From Balneolales bacterium ANBcel1 (GTDB taxonomy: Bacteria; Bacteroidota; Rhodothermia; Balneolales; Natronogracilivirgulaceae), in NCBI GenBank assembly GCA_029688905.1, contig JARULB010000006.1, forward strand, positions 62,001-126,000: DNA of 64,000 nucleotides. Reading direction: 5' to 3'. The translations under genes were made by a program, and so were the position numbers. Under the pieces are notes generated by a model. The model ran no database searches and was not told the origin of the DNA. It saw only the letters and a list, made by a program, of their open reading frames with translations. Below are positions 16,920 to 27,671 of this stretch, piece by piece (position 1 is the first letter of the stretch; the number at the start of each line of letters is the position of its first letter).

Positions 16920-18011
16920 TTATTTTCGCCGCCCGGCCGATTGGTACAACGCTTCCACAGCCGCCAGTGATTTGAGTGCTTCCTCACCGGATACGGCCAT
17001 TTCAGAACCATTAATCAAGGAGGCATTGATGGTCTCGTACTGCCGGTAATGGTTTTCAAAACTCATTCCGGCCAACGGTGCGGATGCGCCTGAACCGGTG
17101 GAGCTGTCAGCTTTTTTTGCTGAAGTACCGGTTTTTGCGGCGGACTGTGAACCGGGTTCGGGGTTTGTTCCGGATCTCCATCCCGCCGGGTCCACCTCTT
17201 CTCCGTTACTCTTCCAAATCGTCAAACGGTCTCCATCCAAAACCGCCGTTCCTTCTGTGCCATGAATGGCAAGCTTGCGTTTTTGAGGGGGACGGATGGA
17301 TGTTGAGGCCTGAAACACACCCAGCGCTCCGCTGGACAACCGGAAACAGGCAACGGCGTTGTCCTCTCCTTCGATGCCATCATGTGTGAGCGTGCCGGTG
17401 TATGCCGAAATTTCCCGGATATCCCCCGCAATCCATTGGAGCAGATCAACCGTGTGGATCGCCTGATTAATGACAGCGCCGCCTCCGTCCAGTTTTAGTG
17501 TACCGCGCCAAGGCGCATTCCGGTAGTATTCGTCGTCACGGAACCACTTCACCGATGCGGTCACCATAACGGGCTGTCCCAACACTCCGTCGTCAAAAGC
17601 ACGCTTCATCGCCGCCACATCATCAATAAACCGGTTTTGATAGATCACCGTCAGCCGTACCCCGTTCTTCTCACATGCCTCCAGCAATGCCCGGCCGCGC
17701 TCCATGTTGACTTCAATCGGTTTTTCAACGACCACATGTCTGCCCGCACGTGCCGCTGCAATGCCGTAGTCCAGATGGGTTCCGGATGGTGTGCAGATAA
17801 CTACGGCATCCAGCTTGTCATGCGCCAGAAACGTTTCGTAATCGGTGTACGGCTCGGCGTCAAACTCCCGGGCAAATCGCGACGCCTTATCCCCATTACG
17901 GCTGTATACCGCCGTAAGTTGTCCCTCACTCGTTCGCTCGATAGCCCGGGCATGCGTGTCGGAAATCGTCCCGCATCCGACCAGGCCATAACAGATCTTT
18001 TGTTTTTCCAT
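16920..18011 (-). CDS. Gfo/Idh/MocA family oxidoreductase
   Basis: A 363-residue cytosolic NAD(P)-dependent sugar oxidoreductase. The start MEKQKICYGLVGCGTISD at 18011 puts the Rossmann motif GLVGCGTISD at residues 8-17; a longer frame upstream adds unlikely residues. The family signature VVVEKPIEV is near residue 95 and the C-terminal beta-sheet domain contains GGGAVINQAIHTVDLLQW. A Ser/Thr/Ala-rich insertion (about residues 290-325) is unusual. The substrate is unknown, perhaps a uronate- or hexose-derived compound given the locus. It lies at the left margin of the pectin island. Confidence 0.88.
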   Translation of the reverse strand: MEKQKICYGLVGCGTISDTHARAIERTSEGQLTAVYSRNGDKASRFAREFDAEPYTDYETFLAHDKLDAVVICTPSGTHLDYGIAAARAGRHVVVEKPIEVNMERGRALLEACEKNGVRLTVIYQNRFIDDVAAMKRAFDDGVLGQPVMVTASVKWFRDDEYYRNAPWRGTLKLDGGGAVINQAIHTVDLLQWIAGDIREISAYTGTLTHDGIEGEDNAVACFRLSSGALGVFQASTSIRPPQKRKLAIHGTEGTAVLDGDRLTIWKSNGEEVDPAGWRSGTNPEPGSQSAAKTGTSAKKADSSTGSGASAPLAGMSFENHYRQYETINASLINGSEMAVSGEEALKSLAAVEALYQSAGRRK

Positions 18012-18189
18012 TGAAGGTCCAGGCTTTTTCCGGTTTATTAAGTCGTCATCTAATGAAATGAACATGACCGGGCCGGCGCCAGGGCACACAAGTTCATGAA
18101 TATTTCCATGAATGCTCCATCTGTCCGCTTGAATTCAAAAAAAAATAAACAGATGAAAACACCACATGATACCAAATCTTAGCCTCATG

Positions 18190-20454
18190 TTATTTGATCA
18201 ACGTCATCGTCCGGGTCTCCATAAAGACATCTCCGGCCGCCCCGGCCGCCGGAATGGCACGTACCCGGTACATGTAGATCCCGGAGGACAATCCTTGCGA
18301 ATCAAAGGTGACCTGATGGTATCCGCGGTTTTTCACTTCGTCCACCAGCATACGCACCTCCCGTCCTGTGATATCATACACCCGAATCTGAACTCTGGAT
18401 GCTTCCGGAATGCCAAAACGGATTTGTGTGGACGGATTGAAGGGGTTGGGGTAGTTTCCCTGCAATACGAAATGATCCGGAATGCTCCCCCCCGGTTCTT
18501 CCGCCGTGGTAGGCGTGTAGCCTGAGGTGTAGAAAAACGGCTGCTCTGACCAGTTTCCGTCGGTGTGTTCTGTCCTGGCCCTCACGCGCCACCGATAGTT
18601 GTGATAGTCCTTCAGCCTTCCGGGGTAAACCAATGTCGTCCCGGCAATCGTGGTGTCCATCATGATATTCTCGGGCCTTGAAAAATTGCTTTCGGTCAGC
18701 TGAAACTGATATTCCGCAGTGATGGCGGCAGGCTCCCAGACAAATTCCGTCTCCTCGGGTGATACGGTAGCACCGTCACGCGGACTCACGACGGCAACTT
18801 CCAGATAGGGCAGCTCCGATTCCGTGTAAAAGAGCGGCTCATCCGACCATGGACTTACCCCCTCCTCATTTCGGGCACGTACCCGCCATCGGTAATAGTG
18901 GTCGCCCGTCAGCGTCGATGGCACCCGGATAGCGGACTGTCCGGCCAGCTCTTCGATCTCCACGTACGACGGATCGTAAAAATTGAACGGCGTCAGTTGC
19001 ACTTCGTATTCCAAAGCCCCGGCCACTTCGGTCCAGGAAAAATCGGCGGCCGTGGTTATCACAACACTGCCGGTCACCGGTTCCTGAATCTCGGGAGCAT
19101 CCAGCACATAGTCAGGCGCATGCATCTCCCCGTCTTCACGTTCGAACGCACCCATATCCGGTGCGGTCCCGTAATAAACCTCCCCGAGATCGACTCCGCC
19201 ATTCACCGTAAAGGTGCCGGACTTCGGACGAAGCAACCCGACGTCGGGAAGCGAACCATCGGGCTGCCTCGGACCTTTTGCAAGCTCCGTATCCACACTT
19301 TCAAAATCCTGGGAAGAGAGACTCTGCCCCTCCTGCCAGCTGTTGCCACGGGCAACGGCCCCTGAGGGAATTCTTGCGATGGTATTGGAAACGGCGCTCA
19401 GATTATTCAGAAAGACGGATCGGTTGTCAATCCTCTGGCCGTAATCAAGACTGAAGTTATTGCCGTTGTTGTAGGAAGTGTTGTGGACCAGGGTCAGTAC
19501 CCCGGTGTTATTGTTGCTGTCGAACCCGTTGGATGAGTGGTCCAGTGCCATGGAGCGCTTGACGATATGGTTTCCGGCAACACCGTCGCCACCGAGCTTG
19601 AATCCGTTACCGCCCCCGTCGAAATCGGGCGGGTTTCCAAATACCGAAGGATCCCCATTGTTAATGGCCCAGCTGTTCTCCAGGATGATCTCGTTCGGAG
19701 CCGTCCAGAAATCGTAGCCGTCGTCGGAGTTTTCCCAGGCACGGCATCCATAGATGTGATTTCCGGGTCCGATGTTCTCAAATTTGATGGTGATGCCGTC
19801 GGCGTTATTCCCCACGCGCGGCGTCCGTTCCGTATCGTAATTGAAATTGTGGAAGCTGTCGCTGTTCTTGAGCAGGTTGAACGATGCCGTACCGGCCATG
19901 TGGATACCTGAATCGTGGTTGCCATAGGCGGTCAATTGCTCGAGGATATTATGGCTGCCGTCATTCCGGATACCATTGTGTGACGCGTACCTGACGGTAA
20001 TCCCGATGATATGCCAGTAATCCGCGGTGATGTACAGCCCGTGATACCCCCGCTCTTTCGGTTGATTGATAAAATCCAGCACGGGCACTTCGCCCGGATA
20101 GGCCGTCAGGACAATACGTTGCGACTCCGATCCGTCGGGGTTGTTGATGCGAATCATGTCATTGTGCTCATAAATACCGCCACGCATTACGATGACATCG
20201 CCCGGCCCCACTGTCGAAAGCGCGGCGTTCAGATCCGCCAGGGGCTCCTCCTCGGTCCCGGGATGCCCGTTGTCGCCATCGGGTGCCACATAAATGCGGT
20301 TACCGGCGGGAATCTCGCCATTGAAAACATTCAGTCCGGGGTCTTCGCGTTCAAAAAAGGAATCGGGCGGACGGTTTTCTGTGGATGCGTACAGCGATGC
20401 GGCATGAACTGCCAGCCAGAGGACAATTGATGATGTAAGAATAAGGTACTTCAT
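18190..20454 (-). CDS. PL9-like right-handed beta-helix polysaccharide lyase with T9SS tail
   Basis: A 754-residue secreted protein. A signal peptide (residues 1-24) is followed by a right-handed beta-helix (about 50-430) with motifs typical of pectate lyase family 9: YVAPDGDNGHPGT, GDVIVMRGGIYE, ADGITIKFEN, CRAWENSDDGYDFW, GNGFKLGG and SNGFDSNNNTG. The Asp-rich NSDDGYD stretch is where that family carries its catalytic and calcium-binding residues. Two fibronectin III-like modules (about 455-640) follow, each ending YRWRVRAR. The C-terminal T9SS domain has [14 protein letters not shown] and ends RTMTLIK. It probably cleaves polygalacturonate at the cell surface. It is transcribed on the minus strand after the GH43 gene. 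Confidence 0.87.
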   Translation of the reverse strand: MKYLILTSSIVLWLAVHAASLYASTENRPPDSFFEREDPGLNVFNGEIPAGNRIYVAPDGDNGHPGTEEEPLADLNAALSTVGPGDVIVMRGGIYEHNDMIRINNPDGSESQRIVLTAYPGEVPVLDFINQPKERGYHGLYITADYWHIIGITVRYASHNGIRNDGSHNILEQLTAYGNHDSGIHMAGTASFNLLKNSDSFHNFNYDTERTPRVGNNADGITIKFENIGPGNHIYGCRAWENSDDGYDFWTAPNEIILENSWAINNGDPSVFGNPPDFDGGGNGFKLGGDGVAGNHIVKRSMALDHSSNGFDSNNNTGVLTLVHNTSYNNGNNFSLDYGQRIDNRSVFLNNLSAVSNTIARIPSGAVARGNSWQEGQSLSSQDFESVDTELAKGPRQPDGSLPDVGLLRPKSGTFTVNGGVDLGEVYYGTAPDMGAFEREDGEMHAPDYVLDAPEIQEPVTGSVVITTAADFSWTEVAGALEYEVQLTPFNFYDPSYVEIEELAGQSAIRVPSTLTGDHYYRWRVRARNEEGVSPWSDEPLFYTESELPYLEVAVVSPRDGATVSPEETEFVWEPAAITAEYQFQLTESNFSRPENIMMDTTIAGTTLVYPGRLKDYHNYRWRVRARTEHTDGNWSEQPFFYTSGYTPTTAEEPGGSIPDHFVLQGNYPNPFNPSTQIRFGIPEASRVQIRVYDITGREVRMLVDEVKNRGYHQVTFDSQGLSSGIYMYRVRAIPAAGAAGDVFMETRTMTLIK

Positions 20455-20530
20455 GTCAATATTTGGATTCGATGTTCAGGCGGAGCCGGTTTGGAGGATG
20501 ATATTTATTGTGGAGCCACCAGGGCCACTG

Positions 20531-20544
20531 CCCGGTTAACCGGG
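20531..20544. repeat. Perfect 14-bp palindrome at a gene-truncation point
   Basis: CCCGGTTAACCGGG is a perfect palindrome. It overlaps the stop codon of the truncated lipoprotein frame at 20536-20781 and lies 77 bp upstream of the PL9 start. It could be an operator or a scar at the deletion junction; its centre (TTAA) differs from that of the recurrent island operator. Confidence 0.5.
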
Positions 20545-20781
20545 GGAATGCACGTTGCCGTACCGGTCGCGGCCACACTCCAGGATATTGTATGCAAACG
20601 TCTGAACAGCTTGCAAGTAAGGTGACTGGTCAGTGTGCGTGTCAGGAGTGGATAGAGCCGATCCTCCGGATGGAGTCTCGGACACCTCCCTACAGGGCAT
20701 CACGCAAAACAGCGTCATAATAAACAAATTTGCAACGGTTTTGCTGTAAAAATACATTTGGTCGTTCATCACTGCGCACAT
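20536..20781 (-). pseudogene. Truncated 5' end of a secreted lipoprotein gene
   Basis: An 81-codon frame beginning with a lipoprotein-like signal (NLFIMTLFCVMPC) followed by YLQAVQTFAYNILECGRDRYG and HSPG, then a stop. The segment 'FA.N.LE.GRDRYG..HSP' is how a family of much larger secreted proteins of polysaccharide loci begins after the signal; those continue with a long helical barrel-like domain that is missing here. The frame ends inside the palindrome CCCGGTTAACCGGG. I read it as the remnant of a deleted gene. Alternatively it is a short lipoprotein in its own right. Confidence 0.6.
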
Positions 20782-20828
20782 TGGATGTAATCAAGGAGAT
20801 TTGCCGGAATGATCCGTATCAACATGAC

Positions 20829-22544
20829 TCATTCTGCCGGGGTTACCCGAAACCACTCATAGTCGGCAAAGCCAAGATGCCGGCTGCTGTATTCAAAAAT
20901 ATCATCGGGATCATATTCGGCCGGTTGTGCTCCAAAAAGCCCGATTTTGGCACCTATCCAGCCGCCTTGCCGGGACTGGAACGTACCTCCGATATGTGAG
21001 AAACTTTGGCCATCCGTACTGTAGCTGAATCGCACGAGGCCGCCATCCCGCACCTCCGCCCGAAACCAGAAGGTATCGCCATCAACATACTCACCGGAAA
21101 TCTCCTCTCCGATGCCACCATTATCGGCATCTTTGGTGACGGTTTGTGAGATGTAAAGGCCATCCCTTCTCTTTTCCAGAGAGAGATAGGAGTAGTCGCG
21201 ACCCATGACAATCAGGCCGGCTTTCTCTCCGTACATGTGTGGTGTAAAGGTGAACTTCGTGGTCGCCGTAAACGCAGGTGCCGGAAACTTTTGCAGGAGC
21301 AGATTGGGAACATCCCAGAAATTGGTAAAATCATCGGGCAAGGGAGTGCCGTATATGCGCAGAAAACCGGCACGTGATGTCAGAGCCCAGGTCAGTGACG
21401 GATTTGCGTGCCACTGCCACTGCAGGCCCAATTTGTGCGAGTCGAATTCGTCGGACTCCGGCGGTGTTACAATGGGCCACTCGGTGTCGCCCACATCGGG
21501 TTTGCGATATGTGGAAACCGGTTCACCAATTCCGTCTCCATTCTTGTCAACTCCCATCAACGGCCATCCATCCACCCACTGAACCGGGTTGAGATGCACA
21601 ATGCGACCGTATTCGTATTTATCCTGAAAATGGACAAACCAGGATTCGCCCGACTCGAGCTCGACCAGGCCGCCCTGGTGCGGACCGTTGATATCGGTGG
21701 AGCCCTGATGCAGAACCACTTTTTCTTCATAGGGCCCAAACACATTATCCGAGCGCATCGCCAGTTGCCAGCCATACGTTACACCGCCGGCAGGTGCCAG
21801 AATGTAGTAGGTGTCTCCTCTTTTGTGGAATTTCGGACCTTCGACCACACGGTGTCCATCGTGGCCGTCGAAGGCAAGCACCGCTTCGCCGATCACCCCG
21901 GAGGCGTCCGGTTCCATTTCCTGAACTACCAGCACGGTATTTACACCGGAACGGCTGCGTGCAAACGCGTAGACCAGATAGGCGCGACCGTCATCATCCC
22001 ACAGTGGGGACGGATCGATCAGGCCGTTTCCTCCCTTGACCAGTTTCGGCTCAGTCCATTCACCTTCGGGATCATCCGTCTTGACCATAAAGATTCCAAA
22101 GTCGGGATCCCCCCAGAAAATGTAGTAGTGCCCCTTGTGATAGCGGATGCTCGGCGCCCAGACACCCTGCTCGTGCCGGGGTTTGCTGAAATGCTCATCG
22201 GGATACAGGCGTGGAAGCGCGTGATTGATCAGTTTCCAGTTGACCAGGTCACGGGAATGGAGGATCGGCAAACCGGGGGATGCGTTGAAACTGGATGCGG
22301 TCATGTAGAAATCGTTGCCGACACGAACCACATCGGGATCCGAATAATCGGCATGCAAGATGGGATTGGTATAGGTGCCGTCGCCGTTATCAGCTACCCA
22401 GACCTGAGACACGTACGGTTCGGTTTGCTGTGCTTCGGCAGGAGCTTCCAACCCTGTCAGGAACAAGAGTCCAAGGCCCGTAAAAAGTGCCTTGAAACCC
22501 GTAGAATGATTTAGAAAAGTGCGATGGGATACAGATACCGACAT
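20829..22544 (-). CDS. Glycoside hydrolase family 43 with C-terminal beta-sandwich
   Basis: A 571-residue secreted enzyme. The start MSVSVSHRTFL at 22544 gives a signal peptide ending near APAEAQQ. The five-bladed propeller of GH43 is recognisable: YTNPILHADYSDPDV holds the general base Asp, LIDPSPLWDDDGRAYL the second Asp, and RVVEGPKFHKRGD the acid Glu. The sequence resembles GH43 subfamily 12. The C-terminal 200 residues are a beta-sandwich of the kind often attached to GH43 enzymes. Expected activity is on beta-xylosides or alpha-L-arabinofuranosides, such as pectin side chains. No T9SS tail, so it is probably periplasmic. A strong terminator separates it from the giant gene upstream. Confidence 0.9.
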   Translation of the reverse strand: MSVSVSHRTFLNHSTGFKALFTGLGLLFLTGLEAPAEAQQTEPYVSQVWVADNGDGTYTNPILHADYSDPDVVRVGNDFYMTASSFNASPGLPILHSRDLVNWKLINHALPRLYPDEHFSKPRHEQGVWAPSIRYHKGHYYIFWGDPDFGIFMVKTDDPEGEWTEPKLVKGGNGLIDPSPLWDDDGRAYLVYAFARSRSGVNTVLVVQEMEPDASGVIGEAVLAFDGHDGHRVVEGPKFHKRGDTYYILAPAGGVTYGWQLAMRSDNVFGPYEEKVVLHQGSTDINGPHQGGLVELESGESWFVHFQDKYEYGRIVHLNPVQWVDGWPLMGVDKNGDGIGEPVSTYRKPDVGDTEWPIVTPPESDEFDSHKLGLQWQWHANPSLTWALTSRAGFLRIYGTPLPDDFTNFWDVPNLLLQKFPAPAFTATTKFTFTPHMYGEKAGLIVMGRDYSYLSLEKRRDGLYISQTVTKDADNGGIGEEISGEYVDGDTFWFRAEVRDGGLVRFSYSTDGQSFSHIGGTFQSRQGGWIGAKIGLFGAQPAEYDPDDIFEYSSRHLGFADYEWFRVTPAE

Positions 22545-22591
22545 GGTTACATGCGCTTTGGGTGGGTGATGACCTTTGCGTGGGCCGGTCA

Positions 22592-22650
22592 CTAAAAAAT
22601 AACGGCTGCACGCATTGTCTGAGGGTGGCCAGACAACGCGCACAGCCGTT
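22592..22650 (-). terminator. Rho-independent terminator of the giant repeat protein
   Basis: On the minus strand, arms at 22631-22650 and 22601-22620 form a long, slightly bulged hairpin (AACGGCTG pairs with CAGCCGTT, and TTGTCTG with CAGACAA), followed at once by TTATTTTTTAG. It lies 34 bp after the giant gene's stop and before GH43. Confidence 0.88.
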
Positions 22651-22683
22651 CATTGCTACGTTATGTCACTGCTTTGCTTTTGG

Positions 22684-25600
22684 TTACTTAACAAGCATCA
22701 TCTTCTTCACTTCACTGAAACTGCCTGCCTGAATTCTGTACAGGTAGATTCCGCTTGAGAGTGAAGAGGCATCGAAAGTCACCGTATGGCGACCGGCTTC
22801 GTAGTTGCCCTGTACCAGTGTAGCCACTCGCTGTCCCTGAATGGTGAAGACATCGATGGAAACATTTGCCGGCTCAGGAAGGCTGAACTGGATATTGGTA
22901 GCAGGGTTGAACGGATTCGGATAGTTTTGAGACAGCGCAAACTCATCCGGGATTTCGGCGATCTCATCAGCATCGGTCGGTTCCACAATATGAACCTCGA
23001 CATGATCCACATGAATGATCGCACCGTCGTTCTTCTCCATATTCAGAGCCACGGCATAGCGCAATCCGTGCTCTTCATCATCAGCGTTGGCGGTATGGCG
23101 ATAGGTATACTGCGTCCACTCGTCATACAAGTCAACTTCAACACCTGGATGGCCTGGATAACGGGCCCAGTCGCCGCTTTGAGGCAGACCGAGGTAGAGG
23201 TTTGCTCCGCGCTCGTTGTTATCGGCCTTAATCCATATCGACACTTCGAGCTCATCGCCTTCCAGCACATGGAACGGCTCGTTTACCAGTTCGACTTCCC
23301 AGTCGTTGGTCGTTCCGTTCCAGACACCGAAGTCAACCTTCAATGCATGGTCACCATGGTAGACTTCATCCGTAACGATTTCAAAGGTTGCGTCACCCGG
23401 ATTTAGGGTCCAGGCCACGACATCACCCGGTCCGACTTCGCCGGGCTCGGCTCGCTCGAAACTTCCGTTGTAGTTGATCAAATCGCCTACTGCATGTGGC
23501 GTTTCGGGTATCGGAGGCATGACGGTCAGCACGCCTGACACGTTCTCTTCACCGTCCCAGAATCCATCCTGGAATCCTCCGTAAACGGTTTCGCCACCGG
23601 CAAGCTGGAAAGAGCTCACGTAGTAGTAGGTACCCGGCTCCAGGTCGGAACCGATATCCAGCATGTACTCATGGCCTTCATGCTCGAAATCCGCATTGAA
23701 TTCGGCATCCAGCCAGGTCCATCCGTCTTCTGTCGGGGCAACATTTTCGGTATTCAGACCAATTTTGGCTACCATGTCATCCGACTCTTCGGGATCATCG
23801 GTGAATCCGGGGGCGTGTACCTGGGCATAGACCATGAACTCTTCGCCTTCTCTGATTTCACCGTCAGCGGGCCACTGGAGATTGGCGAATGTAATTTCAG
23901 CGCCAACAGGGTAACGGAGGTAACCGTCGATAGTGACGATTTCCGCGCCATCCATCAGGTTCAGGTCGAATTCGTTGTTAAACTCGCCCCGTACCAGACG
24001 CAGTGTTTCAAGGATAGTGATATCCCGTGACTGATCGACGCCGGCTTCGTTGTCGATAACCAGGGTTTGCACTGCAAGCGGCAGTGTGAAGCTGGACTGC
24101 TGCCGCTCGGTTCCGTTGAAGACATAGGTTGCGTTGCGGGGTATTTCGGTTCTGGCATCGGTCTGGATGTTGGCATCAAACCCTTCCGGATGGGAGGTCG
24201 CCAGGGTTCCACCTTCATGGAGGATAAACAGATCATTGCCATCAATTTCACTGTATCCCATATCCAGGTATGCCCCTTCGAGAACCTCAATCGGGAGGTT
24301 GTCGATATCAACTTCATCGGCAACGGTCAGATACTGAACCGTATCCTGTCCGGCAAAGACGAAGTTGGATCCGCTTCTGGGGTTGGAGTTTTGGGTTCCA
24401 CCGCCCAGCATGGTCAGGCTGCCCTCATACAGATACCAGCGGGTGGTACCGTCGCCGCTCTGGGATCCGCGGGTAACCGAGAAGTTTGTTGCATTTTCCC
24501 CTACATAGATGCTGCCGTAATGGTGCACTTCGTAGGTGGTCTGAGCATTGCCGGATCCATGACTCGTAAAGGTACCGGCATCCACGAATACATCGCCGAG
24601 AATAGTGAAGATGGCCTCGCCCTGGAACGGTGCCCCTGTGAGAGACCACCGGTTGTTGGCGGTGTTCTTTACATGGATATCACCGGAAATCGTCACATCA
24701 TTCAGCTCCAGATTACCGCGGTTTGCCATATTCGGGGTATCAAGAACGATGTTGTGATAATTCTGATTGGTGTTGGATGCGTTTTGTTCGATCATGCCGG
24801 TAAACATGATGGTTGAGCCATCCAGCCACTCGGCATTCGGAACGGTGCCGCCGTTTCGGGCGTGGTCATAGACACCATGGTTGCCGACGATCATCTGGCC
24901 GGAACCATCTGTCCGTATCTCACCGTAGTTGATAATTTTGCGCTCGGTGTAGAACTCGTTCCCGTCGGCGACTTCAACGATGGCAGAATCCGGAACTATG
25001 AGATTTACCATACCGGTGAATGAGGTCTCTCTGCTGATATGTACGCTTTGAGCAACCTGTCCGGTGGTATCGGCAACAAACGTGATATTACCGAGGTCAT
25101 CGTTATGGGAATCCTGCAAAGTACCGCCGTCAACCCAGAGATCGCCATTCAGATGGACGGATACGTGTCCGCCACTGCCACGGCTCGGAGCGAAATTGGC
25201 GCCTTCATGGACGATCAGATCACCTCCGATATTGAGGAAATAGGTCTGGGCTCCGCCGGATCCGGTCATCGTTGCCTGTCCGCCTTCGACGATCAGACTT
25301 CCTTCGATATTGACCGTCACATCGGAATCGGCGCGACCGGCCCAGGTCATGTGGAAGCGACCGCTACCGGTGTTGACAACACGGACATCACCGCGGATGG
25401 TGTTTTGTTCCGCTCCCCAACCCACATCAATGTTCTGAGCCTGGTTCGGGTTGTCCCAAACGAAGTTGTAGAAACTGCGGTTGGCGCCGGAGGGATCATC
25501 AGCTACCAGTCCGGTGAACTTAATGGTGGATCCGTCGTTCCAGTTAGCCGGGGGTACCGGAGGTCCTTCCTGACGGGCATAGACATAGTAGCCGCCGTCA

Positions 25601-27399
25601 TTGATGTCGAGGGTACCATCCAGTTCGACAATTCCGTCTTCGGCTTTAATAAAGGCGCCGTTGACTTCAACATGACTGCCTTCGGCGATAAGGAACTCGT
25701 CCTCAAACATGAAATCGGTGTCAGCGGTAACAACTACATGCGCATCTTCTGCTACCGTATAGTTGATGGCACCGGTATAAGAGACATCGGCACCAACGGC
25801 AATCGTTTGAGTCGAGGAACCGCCGAATACGAATCCGCCTTCATCGTCATTATTGGAGTTTTGCAGTGTCGCACCATCATCCACGATGAAATCGCCATGG
25901 AGTGTCCAGGTTCCAAAACCGCCACCGCCACGGCTGGGCGAGAGGTTGGCACCGTCATGGACGTGAACATCACCCATAACGACAACATTGTAAACGGCTG
26001 CGCCACCTGATCCGGTTGTTGCCAGCTGGCCGCCTTCCACAATAACATCACCTTCGATTGTCGTGGTGGTTCCGTCGCCATCGCCTGCATCATGGAAATG
26101 AACACGTGCCGAACCGCTGTCAATGATTCTCATGGTTCCGCCAATAGTGGCATCACCCCATCCGATATTGATATTTTGGGCCTGACCCGTGCTGTTCCAG
26201 GTGAAGTTGTAATATTCCTGGGCGCGGTTACCGGGGCCGTGTCCGACATAGCCGGTGACAAGCATCGTCGATCCTTCATTCCAGTTGGCGACCGGGATCG
26301 ATCCACCGTCGCGGGCGTGCTCGTAGGTACCGCCGTCGTTGATGTCCAGAACTCCTTCAAGTGCAATTACGGCGTCTTCTGCGCCTATCAGCGATCCGTC
26401 TACATCAACATGACCGCCTTCGGCGATAAGGAGCTCGTCCTCAAACCGGAACTCGGTATCGGCCGCGATCAAAACATGCGCGGTTTCAGCTACAGTAAAG
26501 TTGATGGTTCCCGTGTAGGAGACATCGGCACCGACTGCTGCCGTCTGTAGTTCATCACCGGCAAATACAAACCGGGCCATATCGTCGTTGTGGGAGTCCT
26601 GCAGGGTAGCACCATTTTCCACGATGAAATCGCCGTACAGATCCCATGTGGCGAATCCGCCGCCACCGCGGCTCGGGGCCAGATTGGCTCCGCTGTGCAC
26701 ATGAACATCGCCCATCACCTCTACATGATAGGTGGCTGCACCGCCGGAACCGGTGGTGGTAACCTGACCTCCTTCAACGATCACATCACCCATAATGGTA
26801 ATGGTGTTTTCGTCACCGCTGCCGGCATCGGTAAAGTGGAAACGAGCCGACCCGGTACTGAGAACGTGGATCGAGCCGCTGATAGTAACTTCTTCCCATC
26901 CGAAATTCAGGTTCTGCACCTGCTCGGGGTTGTTGTACACAATATTGTAAAATTCCTGTGAACGGTTGCCGGGGCCGTTGCCTACATAACCGGAGAGGAT
27001 AAACGTCGATCCTTCATTCCAATTGGCGACAGGGATGGATCCGCCGTCGCGGGCGTGCTCATAGGTACCTCCGTCGAAATCGAGCGTGATACCATCGGCT
27101 ATGCCAAGGCTGCCACCTTCACCGACCTCTTCGCCTTCAACCGTAATGGAGCCGGTTACGGCCAGATCGGCATCCAGCACAATATCGTGTCCGTCCAGAA
27201 TAGTGATGGTGGCTTCGCCTCCGGGCACCTCAGTAGCGGCACTCCAGTCGGTGCCGTCAAAGGTTTCCCAGACCGCCACATCGCTCCAGTCCCCCGATCC
27301 TGCGGAGCGGAAATCACCCGCATCCTGAGCCAGCGCGTTTCCCGCCGAGAAAAACAGAAACAGGGTTAATGTTAAGATTTTTGTCACAGTGATTTTCAT
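22684..27399 (-). CDS. Giant surface repeat protein with CBM-like module and T9SS tail
   Basis: A 1,571-residue secreted protein. A signal peptide (1-24) and a short module lead into four beta-rich repeats at about residues 110-355, 356-601, 602-840 and 841-1065. Each begins with a G-x-Y-x-x-A-R-x-x-G motif ([11 protein letters not shown]) and contains GDVIVEGGQ and ANLAPSRG-type turns, suggesting a beta-solenoid. Residues about 1300-1480 resemble a CBM4/9-like beta-sandwich ([19 protein letters not shown]). The tail [14 protein letters not shown] to MMLVK is a T9SS sorting domain. The start has GGAG seven bases upstream. It is probably an adhesin or glycan-binding scaffold; no catalytic motif was recognised. 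Confidence 0.82.
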   Translation of the reverse strand: MKITVTKILTLTLFLFFSAGNALAQDAGDFRSAGSGDWSDVAVWETFDGTDWSAATEVPGGEATITILDGHDIVLDADLAVTGSITVEGEEVGEGGSLGIADGITLDFDGGTYEHARDGGSIPVANWNEGSTFILSGYVGNGPGNRSQEFYNIVYNNPEQVQNLNFGWEEVTISGSIHVLSTGSARFHFTDAGSGDENTITIMGDVIVEGGQVTTTGSGGAATYHVEVMGDVHVHSGANLAPSRGGGGFATWDLYGDFIVENGATLQDSHNDDMARFVFAGDELQTAAVGADVSYTGTINFTVAETAHVLIAADTEFRFEDELLIAEGGHVDVDGSLIGAEDAVIALEGVLDINDGGTYEHARDGGSIPVANWNEGSTMLVTGYVGHGPGNRAQEYYNFTWNSTGQAQNINIGWGDATIGGTMRIIDSGSARVHFHDAGDGDGTTTTIEGDVIVEGGQLATTGSGGAAVYNVVVMGDVHVHDGANLSPSRGGGGFGTWTLHGDFIVDDGATLQNSNNDDEGGFVFGGSSTQTIAVGADVSYTGAINYTVAEDAHVVVTADTDFMFEDEFLIAEGSHVEVNGAFIKAEDGIVELDGTLDINDGGYYVYARQEGPPVPPANWNDGSTIKFTGLVADDPSGANRSFYNFVWDNPNQAQNIDVGWGAEQNTIRGDVRVVNTGSGRFHMTWAGRADSDVTVNIEGSLIVEGGQATMTGSGGAQTYFLNIGGDLIVHEGANFAPSRGSGGHVSVHLNGDLWVDGGTLQDSHNDDLGNITFVADTTGQVAQSVHISRETSFTGMVNLIVPDSAIVEVADGNEFYTERKIINYGEIRTDGSGQMIVGNHGVYDHARNGGTVPNAEWLDGSTIMFTGMIEQNASNTNQNYHNIVLDTPNMANRGNLELNDVTISGDIHVKNTANNRWSLTGAPFQGEAIFTILGDVFVDAGTFTSHGSGNAQTTYEVHHYGSIYVGENATNFSVTRGSQSGDGTTRWYLYEGSLTMLGGGTQNSNPRSGSNFVFAGQDTVQYLTVADEVDIDNLPIEVLEGAYLDMGYSEIDGNDLFILHEGGTLATSHPEGFDANIQTDARTEIPRNATYVFNGTERQQSSFTLPLAVQTLVIDNEAGVDQSRDITILETLRLVRGEFNNEFDLNLMDGAEIVTIDGYLRYPVGAEITFANLQWPADGEIREGEEFMVYAQVHAPGFTDDPEESDDMVAKIGLNTENVAPTEDGWTWLDAEFNADFEHEGHEYMLDIGSDLEPGTYYYVSSFQLAGGETVYGGFQDGFWDGEENVSGVLTVMPPIPETPHAVGDLINYNGSFERAEPGEVGPGDVVAWTLNPGDATFEIVTDEVYHGDHALKVDFGVWNGTTNDWEVELVNEPFHVLEGDELEVSIWIKADNNERGANLYLGLPQSGDWARYPGHPGVEVDLYDEWTQYTYRHTANADDEEHGLRYAVALNMEKNDGAIIHVDHVEVHIVEPTDADEIAEIPDEFALSQNYPNPFNPATNIQFSLPEPANVSIDVFTIQGQRVATLVQGNYEAGRHTVTFDASSLSSGIYLYRIQAGSFSEVKKMMLVK
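24205..27072 (-). repeat. Four tandem repeats inside the giant gene
   Basis: Units at 26335-27072, 25597-26334, 24880-25596 and 24205-24879. The first two are exactly 738 bp (246 codons) and still alike at DNA level, for example in the block encoding the [19 protein letters not shown] region. The third and fourth are shorter and more diverged, implying successive duplications with the newest at the N-terminal side. Confidence 0.85.
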
Positions 27400-27427
27400 A
27401 TGGAACTCCGTTTGTCTTTTTGATGAT

Positions 27428-27439
27428 TTAACCGGTAAC
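27428..27439. promoter_or_regulatory. Candidate LacI-type operator, site 1
   Basis: TTAACCGGTAAC, 28 bp upstream of the giant gene's start codon. It is one of eight intergenic copies of KTAAyCGGTTAC; related half-sites (TTGGTTAA, GGTTATCAGTAAC) follow within 40 bp. Confidence 0.55.
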
Positions 27440-27671
27440 TATATTGGTTAAAAGTATGGTAATTACGGTTATCAGTAACGGAAAGACCGTAACTGTTGCT
27501 CCTTTGTGCTTCGGTTGTACCTGCATTCACATACATTCACGGCCGGGTTACCGCTCCGTTTTTTGCAATATGAAACGGATATGGCAATGCCGTTGAATGG
27601 ATAATCATATAAATGGGACGAGCAAGTTCTCAGGTTACGTGACACCCACTCGACATTTCACGTTCGTCTCT

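Noticed and set aside
21408-22514. 368-codon plus-strand frame across GH43
   Set aside because: The minus strand carries all GH43 catalytic motifs; the plus frame has no recognisable domain.
25039-26010. Long open frame (323 codons) on the plus strand inside the giant gene
   Set aside because: It is antisense to the repeats, which have strong coding features on the minus strand; repeated sequence with biased codons keeps the opposite frame open.
24205-27072. Tandem repeats considered as CRISPR or mobile element
   Set aside because: Units of 738 bp are in-frame protein repeats without short direct repeats, spacers, transposase or terminal inverted repeats.
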